A DNA stretch of 64,000 nucleotides from Acidovorax sp. (lineage in GTDB: Bacteria > Pseudomonadota > Gammaproteobacteria > Burkholderiales > Burkholderiaceae_C). The position numbers were made by a program, and so were the translations under genes. Positions within the stretch are counted from its first letter, which is position 1. Every line of letters starts with the position of its first letter. Shown piece by piece: positions 56,285-64,000 of this stretch. The stretch lies in assembly GCA_004210805.1 (NCBI GenBank), contig SDXZ01000017.1, positions 1-64,000 on the forward strand, written 5' to 3'. The notes beneath the pieces were generated by a model that was not told the DNA's origin, made no database searches, and was given only the letters and a program-made list of their open reading frames with translations.

Positions 56285-57162
56285 AGGAGGGTGTCGGGAA
56301 TGTCGATCTGGCCTTCGAACACCGTGGTGGCCGGGCCGGTCATGAAAACAGAGTCGGCCGCCTGGCCGCTCCAGGCAATGGTGAGGCGCCCGCCCCGGGT
56401 TTCGACCTCCACCGAGGGGTCGAGCAAGCCCAGGCGGATGCCCGAGGCCACGGCCGCGCAGGCACCGGTGCCGCAGGCCAGGGTTTCGCCCACGCCGCGT
56501 TCGAAAACACGCAGGCGCACATGGGCGCGGTCCACGACCTGCAGGTAGCCGGCGTTCACACGCTGCGGAAAGCGCACGTGGTGTTCGATGAGCGGGCCGG
56601 TCTGCGCGACGGGCGCGGTGTCCACGTTGTCCACCAGTTGCACGGCGTGCGGATTGCCCATGGAGGCCAGTGCTACAAATATAGGAGCTGCTTGCGCTTG
56701 TGTATCCAGCGCTAGCGGCCATTTTTGCCCAAAACCCTGCTCCACAGGCGCCAGCCCGGCTGCATCGAACGGCACCTTGGCCGGATCGAACTCGGGGCGG
56801 CCCATGTCCACGGTGACGCGGCCGTCGGCCGTGAGGCGGGGGGCGATCACGCCGCTTTTCGTCTGCACACGGATGGTGTCGCGGCCCGTCAGGCCCTTGT
56901 CGTGCACAAAGCGGGCAAAGCACCGGGCGCCGTTGCCGCACTGCTCCACCTCGCCGCCGTCGGCGTTGTGGATCACGTATTCGAAGTCGATGCCCTCGGC
57001 GGGCGACGGCCGCACGGTGAGGATCTGGTCGGCGCCCACGCCGAAGTGGCGGTCTGCCAGAAAACGGTACTGCGCGGCGGTCAGGCCCAGGCGGCCCTGG
57101 GTCTCGTCGAGCACCACGAAATCGTTGCCCGCGCCCTGCATCTTGGTGAAGCGAATCTGCAT
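56281..57162 (-). CDS. dapF: diaminopimelate epimerase (DapF)
   Basis: A PLP-independent epimerase that makes meso-diaminopimelate for lysine and peptidoglycan. The 293-residue protein has the [15 protein letters not shown]-terminus and both catalytic cysteines: C75 in [13 protein letters not shown] and C230 in [13 protein letters not shown]. Residues about 143-165 ([19 protein letters not shown]) are encoded by an antisense family A repeat, sitting in the linker between the two halves. The start at 57162 fits the family; a frame extending to 59151 is rejected. Confidence 0.96.
   Translation of the reverse strand: MQIRFTKMQGAGNDFVVLDETQGRLGLTAAQYRFLADRHFGVGADQILTVRPSPAEGIDFEYVIHNADGGEVEQCGNGARCFARFVHDKGLTGRDTIRVQTKSGVIAPRLTADGRVTVDMGRPEFDPAKVPFDAAGLAPVEQGFGQKWPLALDTQAQAAPIFVALASMGNPHAVQLVDNVDTAPVAQTGPLIEHHVRFPQRVNAGYLQVVDRAHVRLRVFERGVGETLACGTGACAAVASGIRLGLLDPSVEVETRGGRLTIAWSGQAADSVFMTGPATTVFEGQIDIPDTLL
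56669..56735 (+). repeat. family A repeat, copy 13 (inside dapF)
   Basis: AGTGCTACAAATATAG, GAGCTGCTTGCGCTTG, TATCCAGCGCTAGCGGCC, ATTTTTGCCCAAAAC. It is antisense to dapF yet leaves the frame open. Confidence 0.8.
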
Positions 57163-57342
57163 CGCCGGATTATCGTCGCAGGACCGGGGGGCCGGCCATG
57201 GCGCATCCACGCGCGGACCGCTGGCGAACGCCGCGCCACCCACTGCGCGCCAAGCCCCTGGCGTGCACCGATTCGCGCGGCGGTTTAGGCTTTCGCTTTT
57301 TTGGCCCGCAGGGTCGCCACCACCACCGAAGGATCTTCCAGC

Positions 57343-58053
57343 ATGCCCCAGTCCGATCTCTCCGCCTTCGCCATCACCCGCAAATGGCCCGCTCAGCACC
57401 CCGAGCGCATCCAGCTGTATTCGCTGCCCACGCCCAACGGCGTGAAGGTGTCGATTGCGCTGGAAGAACTGGGCCTGCCGTACGAGCCGCACCTCGTGAG
57501 CTTTGAAACCAACGACCAGACTTCGCCCGAGTTCTTGTCGCTCAACCCCAACAACAAGATCCCGGCCATCCTCGACCCGAACGGGCCCGACGGCCAACCC
57601 CTGGCGCTGTTCGAATCCGGCGCCATCCTGGTTTACTTGGCCAGCAAGACCGGCCAGCTGATGCCGCAGGACACCGCCGGCCGCTACGAGACCCTGCAGT
57701 GGGTGATGTGGCAGATGGGCGGCCTGGGCCCGATGTTTGGCCAGCTCGGTTTCTTCCACAAATTTGCCGGCAAGGACTATGAAGACAAGCGCCCGCGCGA
57801 CCGCTACGTGGCGGAATCGAAGCGCCTCTTGAAGGTGCTGGACGAGCGCCTCAAAGGCCGCCAGTGGGTGATGGGCGACACCTACACCATTGCCGACATC
57901 GCCATCCTGCCCTGGGTGCGCAACCTGGTGGGCTTTTACGGCGCGGGGGAGCTGGTGGAGTTCGACCAGTTCAAGGAAGTCCAGCGCGTGCTGGCTGCCT
58001 TTGTGAAGCGCCCGGCCGTCGCCAAGGGCTTGAACATCCCGGCGCGCGGCTGA
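57343..58053 (+). CDS. glutathione S-transferase (YfcG/YghU-like)
   Basis: A thioredoxin-fold glutathione-dependent oxidoreductase. The 236-residue protein starts [20 protein letters not shown], the TPNG turn of the YfcG/YghU group, and has the glutathione-binding [12 protein letters not shown] and [15 protein letters not shown] segments. The C-terminal helical domain includes [16 protein letters not shown]. The start at MPQSDLSAF fits relatives. It is divergent from dapF with a 180-bp gap. Confidence 0.9.
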   Translation: MPQSDLSAFAITRKWPAQHPERIQLYSLPTPNGVKVSIALEELGLPYEPHLVSFETNDQTSPEFLSLNPNNKIPAILDPNGPDGQPLALFESGAILVYLASKTGQLMPQDTAGRYETLQWVMWQMGGLGPMFGQLGFFHKFAGKDYEDKRPRDRYVAESKRLLKVLDERLKGRQWVMGDTYTIADIAILPWVRNLVGFYGAGELVEFDQFKEVQRVLAAFVKRPAVAKGLNIPARG

Positions 58054-58098
58054 ATCCCGTACGGGGCGCGCAGGCGGGCGCCCCTCGATAATCGCCCG

Positions 58099-59778
58099 AT
58101 GCCCCGCACCAGCCAACAACTGCACCCCCACCGCGAGCCCGTCGCCACCCGCCCTGCCGCCACCGTGCTGCTGCTGCGCGATGCGCTGGGCGATGCGGGG
58201 GGCCTTGAAGTCCTGATGACTCGCCGCTCGGCCACTGCCAGCTTTGCGCCGGGCGCTTACGTCTTCCCCGGCGGCGGCATCGACGCACTGGACGCTGCGC
58301 CCGCCACCCACGCGTCCGCCGACCGCCGCCCCACGCAGAGCGACCTGCATCTGACCCAAGCCATCGCCGCCATCCGCGAGAGCTTCGAAGAGCTGGGCAT
58401 CCTGCTGGCGCGCCATGCCGCCGATGGGCGCTGGGCCGATGCCGCCGACATCGCCGCCATCGACCGCCACCAGCCCTTCGCCCAGCAATGCAGCGCACGC
58501 GGCCTGCGGCTGGCGGCCGACAGCGTGTTCCTGCTGGCCCACTGGACGACCGACCGCGACCTGCCGCGCCGATTCGACGTGCCATTTCTGGTGGCCCGCA
58601 TGCCCGAAGGCCAGGAGCCCGTGGCCGACGAAGCCGAGCAGTTCGAGCCCGTGTGGGTGCGCCCGGCCGATGCGCTGGCGCGGCACGAGGCGGGGCAGTT
58701 CTTCATGATCTTTCCGACCGTGCGCACGCTGCAGCGGCTGGCGCAGTTTGGCACCACGCAGGCCGTGTTCGATGCGCTGGCCGACGAGCAGCCGCTGTGG
58801 ACCAGTTGCCCGCGCGCCGGCACCCTGGCCGGCAAGGAGGCGCGCTACATGGAAAGCGACACGCCTTACGGCGAACTGGCGCTGGTGTGCCCCGACGGGC
58901 AGATCGTCCACGCGCTCGACTGGCAGACCGCGCAGCCCGTGCCGCTGCTGCGCAACGTACAGCGACTGACCGCGCCCAACCCGGGCGCGATGACCGGGCC
59001 CGGCACCAACAGCTACCTGGTGGGCGACCCGACCACGGGGTTCATCGTCATCGACCCCGGCCCGGCCGACCTGGAGCACCTGGACAAGCTCTGGCGCGCA
59101 GCAGGTGGCGACATCCGCATGATCGTGTGCACACATTCGCACGCCGACCACTCGCCGGGCGCGGCGCCGCTGCAGGCGCTGTGCGTGCAGGCGGGCAAGG
59201 CGCCGCCGCCCATCCTGGGCCTGCCGTCCGCAGCCACGGCGCGCGCGGCCAGTGTGTTCACGCCAGACAGGGTGCTACAAAAAAATGAGCTATTGACCCT
59301 GACAGGGCAAGCGCCCGCGGGGGAAATGACCCATACCCTGCAGGTCATCCATACCCCCGGCCACGCTGCCAACCACCTGTGCCTGCTGCTGGTGGAAGAC
59401 GCCCTGCTGTTCAGCGGCGACCACATCCTGAACGGCAGCACCACGGTGGTGGACCCGCCGGACGGCAACATGGCCGACTACCTGGATTCGCTCGACCGGC
59501 TGGATGCGGTTTGCGCGCAGCACGGCGCGGAGTTCATCCTGCCTGCGCACGGCTATGTTCTGGGCGATGCACGGGGCGCGATTGCCCGTCTCAAGGCCCA
59601 CCGCCTGGCGCGCGAGGCCAAGGTGCTGGCCGCCATGCAGGCGCTGCCAGAGGGCACCATGGAAGACTGGGTGCGCCACGCCTACGATGATGTGCCGCCG
59701 CGCATGTGGCCGGTGGCGCAGCGCTCGCTGCTGGCGCATGTGGAACGCATCCGCTCGCTGCAGCCTGGAAACAATTGA
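58099..59778 (+). CDS. NUDIX hydrolase fused to metallo-beta-lactamase-fold hydrolase
   Basis: A 559-residue two-domain protein. Residues about 18-235 form a NUDIX domain of the NUDT19 type: YVFPGGGID and [16 protein letters not shown] give the GX5E-REXXEEXG box with an insertion. Residues about 285-555 form an MBL domain of the LACTB2/RNase Z-like type: [20 protein letters not shown], the metal motif THSHADH (H346, H348, D350, H351), [12 protein letters not shown] and [10 protein letters not shown]. Substrates are unknown; both parts act on phosphoester or acyl bonds. Residues about 391-411 ([19 protein letters not shown]) come from a sense family A repeat. Confidence 0.88.
   Translation: MPRTSQQLHPHREPVATRPAATVLLLRDALGDAGGLEVLMTRRSATASFAPGAYVFPGGGIDALDAAPATHASADRRPTQSDLHLTQAIAAIRESFEELGILLARHAADGRWADAADIAAIDRHQPFAQQCSARGLRLAADSVFLLAHWTTDRDLPRRFDVPFLVARMPEGQEPVADEAEQFEPVWVRPADALARHEAGQFFMIFPTVRTLQRLAQFGTTQAVFDALADEQPLWTSCPRAGTLAGKEARYMESDTPYGELALVCPDGQIVHALDWQTAQPVPLLRNVQRLTAPNPGAMTGPGTNSYLVGDPTTGFIVIDPGPADLEHLDKLWRAAGGDIRMIVCTHSHADHSPGAAPLQALCVQAGKAPPPILGLPSAATARAASVFTPDRVLQKNELLTLTGQAPAGEMTHTLQVIHTPGHAANHLCLLLVEDALLFSGDHILNGSTTVVDPPDGNMADYLDSLDRLDAVCAQHGAEFILPAHGYVLGDARGAIARLKAHRLAREAKVLAAMQALPEGTMEDWVRHAYDDVPPRMWPVAQRSLLAHVERIRSLQPGNN
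59271..59331 (+). repeat. family A repeat, copy 14 (inside the NUDIX-MBL gene)
   Basis: GGTGCTACAAAAAAAT, GAGCTATTGACCCTG, CAAGCGCCCGCGGGGG, AAATGACCC. This is the most divergent copy, recognised by its left half and by the shared peptide LQKNELL. Confidence 0.55.
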
Positions 59779-59784
59779 TGCCTC

Positions 59785-59852
59785 CTGGGGGCGGCGCGCC
59801 TTCTCCCTGGGGGACGCCGCCGGTGGCTGGGCAAAGCCGGTCCATGGTGCAC
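59785..59852 (+). repeat. family B repeat, copy 6
   Basis: CTGGGGGCGGCGCGCC, TCCCTGGGGGACGCCGCCGG, TGGCTGGGCAAAGCCGG, TCCATGG. It lies between the NUDIX-MBL gene and the pseudouridine synthase gene. Confidence 0.75.
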
Positions 59853-59943
59853 AGGTATCAAGGTTGCGCCAGTTTTAAAGGCACCACCGACAATCACGCC
59901 CTGCACCCTCGATCCGCATACGGCGAACGCCTACCTTCCTCCT

Positions 59944-60729
59944 ATGACCGACAAGAACCCTGACCCCACCCACATCCGCCTGGCCAAACGCGTGGCCGAC
60001 CAACTGAACTGTTCGCGCAGCACGGCCGAGCAATTCGTCGAAGGCGGCTTTGTGAGCGTGGACGGCCAGGTGGTGGAAGCCCCCGGCGCCCGCGTGCGCC
60101 CCGACCAGGCCGTGACGGTGGATCCCGATGCCAGCCTGCTGGAGCTGACCCCGGTGACCTTGCTACTGCACAAGCCAGCGGGCTTTGAAGCGGGCCTGGG
60201 TCTGCCCGCAGGGCAGGCGGCCCACGCCAGCCGCAGCCAGGGCGCCACGCCGGCCACCACGTTGCTGGGCGCCGCATCGCATCTGGCAGAAGACGCCTCG
60301 GGCATTCGTGTGCTGCAGCGCCATTTCAAGCAGCTCGAATGCTTCACGCCCCTGCCCACCGAAGCCAGCGGGCTCGTGGTCTACACGCAGGACAAACGCA
60401 TCGCACGCAAGCTGGCCGAAGACATCGAATCGCTGGAGCAGGAATGCACTGTGGAGGTCAAAGGCGAGATCGCCCCCCACGGCCTGCAGCGCCTGTGCCA
60501 TGGCCTCACGTTCAATGGCCGGCCGCTGCCGCCCATCAAGGTGAGCTGGCAGAGCGAGACCAAACTGCGCTTTGCGCTCAAGGGCATCCGGCCCGGGCAG
60601 ATCCCCGCAATGTGCGAAGCCGTGGGCCTGTCGGTGGTGGCGATCAAGCGCATCCGCATCGGGCGGGTGCCGCTGTCCAAGGTGCCTGAGGGGCAGTGGC
60701 GTTATCTGCAGCCGTGGGAAAAGTTTTGA
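59944..60729 (+). CDS. RsuA/RluF-family pseudouridine synthase homologue lacking the catalytic Asp
   Basis: A 261-residue protein with an N-terminal S4 RNA-binding domain (about 9-60, RLAKRVADQLNCSRSTAEQF) and a pseudouridine synthase fold (LLLHKPAGFEAG; LFKQLECFTPLPTEASGL; PGQIPAMCEAVGLSVVAIKR). In active members the RLD motif supplies the nucleophilic Asp; here the aligned stretch is L137-P138-T139-E140-A141-S142-G143-L144, so Asp is replaced by Pro. The remaining framework is intact. It may bind RNA without isomerising it, or use another residue. It is monocistronic, with family B copies on each side. Confidence 0.82.
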   Translation: MTDKNPDPTHIRLAKRVADQLNCSRSTAEQFVEGGFVSVDGQVVEAPGARVRPDQAVTVDPDASLLELTPVTLLLHKPAGFEAGLGLPAGQAAHASRSQGATPATTLLGAASHLAEDASGIRVLQRHFKQLECFTPLPTEASGLVVYTQDKRIARKLAEDIESLEQECTVEVKGEIAPHGLQRLCHGLTFNGRPLPPIKVSWQSETKLRFALKGIRPGQIPAMCEAVGLSVVAIKRIRIGRVPLSKVPEGQWRYLQPWEKF

Positions 60730-60838
60730 CCCCCTGAGCGGCTGTGCGGCTCTGTGGCAGAGCCTGAGGCACGGCCTCTTCGGCTTGTCCAGTCCTGCGC
60801 AGGCAAGCTTGGAACTGCGGGCACTCAGCCCCTGACGG

Positions 60839-60880
60839 AGAGGGCTCCGGTGGCTTGGCAAAGCCCGCTCTGCGGGTGCA
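60839..60880 (+). repeat. family B repeat, copy 7 (fragment)
   Basis: GAGAGGGCTCCGGTGGC and TTGGCAAAGCCCGCTCTGCG, only the right part of the family, in the gap after the pseudouridine synthase gene. Confidence 0.55.
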
Positions 60881-60926
60881 CTGCCCCGGGCCTGACCAGT
60901 TTGGCCGAGCGGCGCTGCCTTGACAA

Positions 60927-60995
60927 GCTGCTACTAAATAGATAGCTAATGGCGCTTATAGATCAAGCGCTAGAGGCCATTTTGGCTTGAAATTT
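60927..60995 (+). repeat. family A repeat, copy 15 (intergenic)
   Basis: AGCTGCTACTAAATAG, ATAGCTAATGGCGCTTATAG, ATCAAGCGCTAGAGGCC, ATTTTGGCTTG. It is immediately upstream of the DUF898 gene leader and a very good match to copies 1 and 10. Confidence 0.9.
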
Positions 60996-61046
60996 TCGGT
61001 CGCAGGCCGCTGCTACACTGCCTGCCACTCAGGAGGGAGTGAGTTC

Positions 61047-62309
61047 ATGAACGAAAACAAGACCGGCGACGCGGCAGGACCGATGTCGACCTTCATGCCG
61101 CAGGACATCGATGCGCATCCACTCGAATTCACCGGCAGCGGTGGCGAGTATTTCAGGGTGTGGATCGTCAACGTGCTGCTGTCCATCATCACGCTGGGCA
61201 TCTACACGCCCTGGGCCCGGCGCCGCACGGCGCAGTATTTCTACAGCCACACGCTCGTAGCCGGCAGCCCGCTCGAGTTCACCGCGCAGCAGCGCAAGAT
61301 GGTGATGGGTTTTGTGCTGCTGACGCTGCTCACCATCGCCTACAACATCGCCGCCAACACCGGGCAGGACGCCGCCGTGGGCGTGTTCCTGCTGACCGGC
61401 GCCCTGCTCTCGCCGCTGATCTGGGGCAGTGCCATGCGCTTTCGGCTGGGGGCCACGCGCTGGCGCGGTCTGCGGCTGCAGTTCACCGCGAGCTGGAAAG
61501 AGGTCTACATCGCCAGCTGGCCCATGTTTGCGCTGGCGCTGGTGTGGTTTGGGGTGTTCTTTGGCATGCAGGCGCTGTCGCCCGAACTCGCGCAGGCGCT
61601 GGACGCCATGGAGGACGAAGACGTCAAGCAGGCACTGCCCCGCTTTACCCCCGCCATGGGCGCGCTGCTGGGGCTGGGCCTGGTGCTCACGGTGCTGTGT
61701 TTCATCCGCCTCGAATACAACTACAAGAGCCTGCTGGTGCTCAAGGCCCAGGTCGGCGCCGAGCGCGGCCGCTGGAAACCGGTGTACATGGATTTTGTGA
61801 AGGTGTGGCTGGCCACCGTGCTGGTGTTCGTTCTGTGCGTGGTGGGCATCTCGGCCCTGGTCGGCGTGGTCGCGGGCAGCTCCATCGCCCTGTTCGCGTC
61901 GCGCAGCGAGCGCATGGGGCTGTGGCTCATCGTGGCGATCATCGTCGGCTTCGTGGTGGGCATCTTCATGCTGTTCCTGGCGTCGGCCCCGGCCCGCGCC
62001 TACCGCGAGGCGCGCATGTTCCAGCTGCAGTGGAACAACACCGGCGTGAGCCATGTGGCGCGTTTCAAGTGCCACCTGCGCACCGGCCGCTATGTGGGAC
62101 TGCGCATCAAGAACATGCTGCTCACGCTGCTCACCTTCGGCCTGTACCGGCCGTTTGCCCGTGTGAGCGAATACCGCATGAAGCTCGAATCCGTGACCTT
62201 GCACGTCAAGGGCGGCGTGGACCAGGTCGCCGGTGCCATGGTGCGCCAGCAACAAGGCGGCCTGGGCGATGCGCTGGCCGATGCGGCCGGCCTCGATCTG
62301 ATCGGATGA
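61047..62309 (+). CDS. DUF898 (YjgN-type) inner-membrane protein
   Basis: A 420-residue polytopic membrane protein of unknown function, similar to E. coli YjgN. It has the DUF898 hallmarks GEYFRVWIVNVLLSIITLGI and YTPWARRRTAQYFYSHT near the N-terminus, a second similar half (RTGRYVGLRIKNMLLTLLTF, GLYRPFARVSEYRMKLESV), and about eight spans. The start at 61047 has AGGAGGGAG upstream. The stop overlaps the M48 gene (ATGA), so the two are expressed together. Confidence 0.88.
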   Translation: MNENKTGDAAGPMSTFMPQDIDAHPLEFTGSGGEYFRVWIVNVLLSIITLGIYTPWARRRTAQYFYSHTLVAGSPLEFTAQQRKMVMGFVLLTLLTIAYNIAANTGQDAAVGVFLLTGALLSPLIWGSAMRFRLGATRWRGLRLQFTASWKEVYIASWPMFALALVWFGVFFGMQALSPELAQALDAMEDEDVKQALPRFTPAMGALLGLGLVLTVLCFIRLEYNYKSLLVLKAQVGAERGRWKPVYMDFVKVWLATVLVFVLCVVGISALVGVVAGSSIALFASRSERMGLWLIVAIIVGFVVGIFMLFLASAPARAYREARMFQLQWNNTGVSHVARFKCHLRTGRYVGLRIKNMLLTLLTFGLYRPFARVSEYRMKLESVTLHVKGGVDQVAGAMVRQQQGGLGDALADAAGLDLIG

Positions 62310-63688
62310 CACGCGCGCCGTCCCCACAGACCAGCGGCCCGCCTTCGCCAGCGGACGCCGTGGAACGGGCTTTGCCAGGCCACGGGCGTCGTCCCCCTTC
62401 CCGCGAAGCGAGAGAAGGGGGAAGCCGCGCAGCGGCTCAGGGGGATGCCCCCTTCCTTCCTGGACGCTGGTTTGACGGCCAGAGCAGCAAGGCACAGCCC
62501 GTGATGGTGAGCCTGCGGCCTACGCCCCAGGGCCCGTCGCTGGTGCTGCATCCGCTCTCGCAGCCGGGTGCCGAGCCCACCGTGTTCACCTGGAAAAACG
62601 TCGGCTGGCCCGAGGCCTGGAACGAGCGCAAGCCCCAGCCCCGTGTGGTGGTGGATCTGCGCGACCACGGCAGTGTCGAGATCGACGCCGTGGCCGACTG
62701 GCGCGCCGCACTGGCCGCTGCGGGCGAGCGCCCCGGCATCGCCCAGCGCATGCAGACGCGCTGGCCCGTGCTGCTGGGCGTGACGGTGGCGGCCGTCATC
62801 GGCCTCACGCTGTTCTATCGCTACGGCACGCCGTGGGCGGCCACCCAGCTCACGCGCTTCGTCCCCCTCGGCTGGGAGACCAGCATCGCCGACAACGTGC
62901 TCAAGCAGATGGACGACGGCACCTTGAAGCCCAGCAAGCTCCCCAAGGAGCGGCAGGAGCAGCTCAAGGCACGCTTCGACACCCTGGTGCAGCAGGCGCC
63001 CTCAACGTCCCACCGCTACCCCGGCTACCGCCCGCCGCTGTCGCTGGAGTTCCGCGCCGGCATGGGCGCCAACGCCTTTGCGCTGCCGGGCGGCAAGATC
63101 GTGATGACCGACGGCATCGTCAAGGCGGCGGCCGAAAAGGGCCTGCCCGACGACGCCCTGGTAGGCGTGCTGGCGCACGAGATCGGCCACGTGGTGCACC
63201 GCCACACCACCCGCATGGTGGTGGAGCAAGGCGTGCTCAACGTGGGCCTGGGCCTCGCGCTGGGGGATGTGTCCGCCATCGTGTCCACCGGTGCATCAGT
63301 ACTCACCGGCCTGGCCTACAGCCGCAGCCACGAGCGCGAAGCCGACTGCTACGCGATTGCCCTCATGCGCCACAGCGCACTGCCGACCGCCCCCATGGGC
63401 AAGCTGCTGCTGGCGATTGCGCACGACGAAGAAGAGCAGGAGCAAAAGGAAAAGAAGCAAAAGAAGGACGGCGACAAGACGTCCTCAGGCCAGGCCGCAG
63501 AAACGACACCAGTGGCTGCCGAGGCCAGCAGCGCCCCCGCCAGCACGTCAAAGCCCCGCACCCAGGGCCAGGCCCGCGCGGAGGCCGAGGCCCACCCGGT
63601 GTGGTCGTTGCTGAGCAGCCACCCAGACACCGTGCGGCGCGCCACGGACCTGGAGCAGGGGCATGCGCCCCATTGCGGCAAGGGGTGA
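62306..63688 (+). CDS. M48 family zinc metallopeptidase, membrane-anchored
   Basis: A 460-residue membrane-anchored zinc peptidase related to HtpX/BepA. One span lies near 153-174 (WPVLLGVTVAAVIGLTLFYR). The metal site is HEIGH (H291-E292, H295) followed by SRSHEREADCYAIALM with the third ligand Glu. The C-terminal region is Lys/Glu-rich. The N-terminal 45 residues or so are encoded by a family B repeat (62356-62446). Coupling to DUF898 suggests a shared envelope quality-control role, as inferred for other DUF898/M48 pairs. Confidence 0.87.
   Translation: MTRAPSPQTSGPPSPADAVERALPGHGRRPPSREAREGGSRAAAQGDAPFLPGRWFDGQSSKAQPVMVSLRPTPQGPSLVLHPLSQPGAEPTVFTWKNVGWPEAWNERKPQPRVVVDLRDHGSVEIDAVADWRAALAAAGERPGIAQRMQTRWPVLLGVTVAAVIGLTLFYRYGTPWAATQLTRFVPLGWETSIADNVLKQMDDGTLKPSKLPKERQEQLKARFDTLVQQAPSTSHRYPGYRPPLSLEFRAGMGANAFALPGGKIVMTDGIVKAAAEKGLPDDALVGVLAHEIGHVVHRHTTRMVVEQGVLNVGLGLALGDVSAIVSTGASVLTGLAYSRSHEREADCYAIALMRHSALPTAPMGKLLLAIAHDEEEQEQKEKKQKKDGDKTSSGQAAETTPVAAEASSAPASTSKPRTQGQARAEAEAHPVWSLLSSHPDTVRRATDLEQGHAPHCGKG
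62356..62446 (-). repeat. family B repeat, copy 8 (M48 N-terminus)
   Basis: On the plus strand: GCCGTGGAACGGGCTTTGCC, AGGCCACGGGCGTCGTC, CCCCTTCCCGCGAAGCG, AGAAGGGGGAAGCCGCGC, AGCGGCTCAGGGGG. It is translated as part of the M48 N-terminus and matches copy 3 in its right half. Confidence 0.85.
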
Positions 63689-63693
63689 CCCGC

Positions 63694-64000
63694 ATGGCGC
63701 GCGTGGCCGCAGACCGCGGCGGGCGCTGGGCCAGCGCCCGGCTATATATTGCGGTGGCCGCAGGGCCTGCAATGGCGTATGCCAATGACCACGAAGCCGA
63801 CCCCAGGGCCACCACGCAGGCGCTGACCGCCTTGCTGGGCGCGGCCAATGACACGATTCCTGCCACGGCATCCACCTGCCAGGGTGCGCACAGCCAGGCG
63901 GGGCCACTGCGGGTCAAAGACCTGCTCGCGCTGCGATTGGGGTATCTGTACGCCGGGCAGAACCTCATCGTGGGCAGCTGCGCGGGTGGGCGCTGCAAGC
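63694..64000 (+). CDS. secreted protein of unknown function, cut by the window end
   Basis: From ATG 63694 the frame stays open to the end of the window (102 codons seen). It starts 5 bp after the M48 stop. The N-terminus has a signal-like stretch ending AMAYA|NDHEADP, followed by QALTALLGAANDTIPATAST and two cysteine-containing segments (STCQGAHSQ, GSCAGGRCK). Too little is present to name it; coupling to the M48 gene suggests an envelope protein. Confidence 0.6.
   Translation, partial: MARVAADRGGRWASARLYIAVAAGPAMAYANDHEADPRATTQALTALLGAANDTIPATASTCQGAHSQAGPLRVKDLLALRLGYLYAGQNLIVGSCAGGRCK

Noticed and set aside
56281..59151. 956-codon open frame covering dapF and continuing antisense to the NUDIX-MBL gene
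   Set aside because: Only the first 293 codons from 57162 are DapF; the upstream part is a shadow of the opposite-strand gene.

Overview
The window is a GC-rich stretch of a betaproteobacterial chromosome. Gene content and order point to Burkholderiales, family Comamonadaceae (Acidovorax-like). The evidence is Coq7-type ubiquinone synthesis, the dapF-DUF484-xerC block, a complete division and cell wall (dcw) cluster, a type II secretion (T2SS) operon, and the short interspersed repeats that I associate with this family. I see no rRNA, tRNA, prophage, IS transposase or CRISPR array.

Layout. 276-4895: coq7, an OsmC-like protein, ilvA behind a terminator-bearing leader, and cobS-cobC. 4938-15703: a T2SS locus with gspC divergent from gspG-H-I-J-K-L-M-N-D-E; gspF is absent. 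16068-20100: an EF-hand membrane protein and a chemoreceptor. 20285-22432: thiC under a TPP riboswitch. 22466-41916, minus strand: the dcw cluster mraZ-rsmH-ftsL-ftsI-murE-murF-mraY-murD-ftsW-murG-murC-ddl-ftsQ-ftsA-ftsZ-lpxC plus a small membrane protein. Nine of its junctions are 4-nt ATGA overlaps. murD as read here carries an internal deletion with a frameshift. 42182-44173: the HslUV protease. 44564-50094: a STAS-domain protein, a DksA with few zinc ligands, a COG0523 GTPase and an RlmI-like methyltransferase. 50148-55398: a membrane-anchored protein of unknown function, a signal peptidase I and xerC. 55595-64000: DUF484, dapF, a glutathione transferase, a NUDIX-metallohydrolase fusion, a degenerate pseudouridine synthase, a DUF898/M48 pair and a gene cut by the window end.

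The most unusual content is the interspersed repeats. Family A (about 60-70 bp, 15 copies) lies in five intergenic gaps and also inside or across the reading frames of cobS, cobC, gspD, murC/ddl, murG, murD, murE, the rlmI-like gene, dapF and the NUDIX-MBL gene, where it is translated. It resembles in behaviour the palindromic elements that insert in-frame in Rickettsia genes. Family B (about 70-90 bp, 8 copies) is translated as long N-terminal leaders of GspJ, GspK and an M48 peptidase. Family C (3 copies) is intergenic. Family D (2 copies) is a larger structured element; one copy has 26-bp terminal inverted repeats, and the two copies share stems whose bases differ but still pair.

The functional core is ordinary housekeeping: envelope synthesis, division, protein export, protein turnover, cofactor and amino acid synthesis. 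Coordinates of gene starts were chosen from ribosome-binding sites, overlaps and family N-termini; functions are read from sequence motifs, not from searches.
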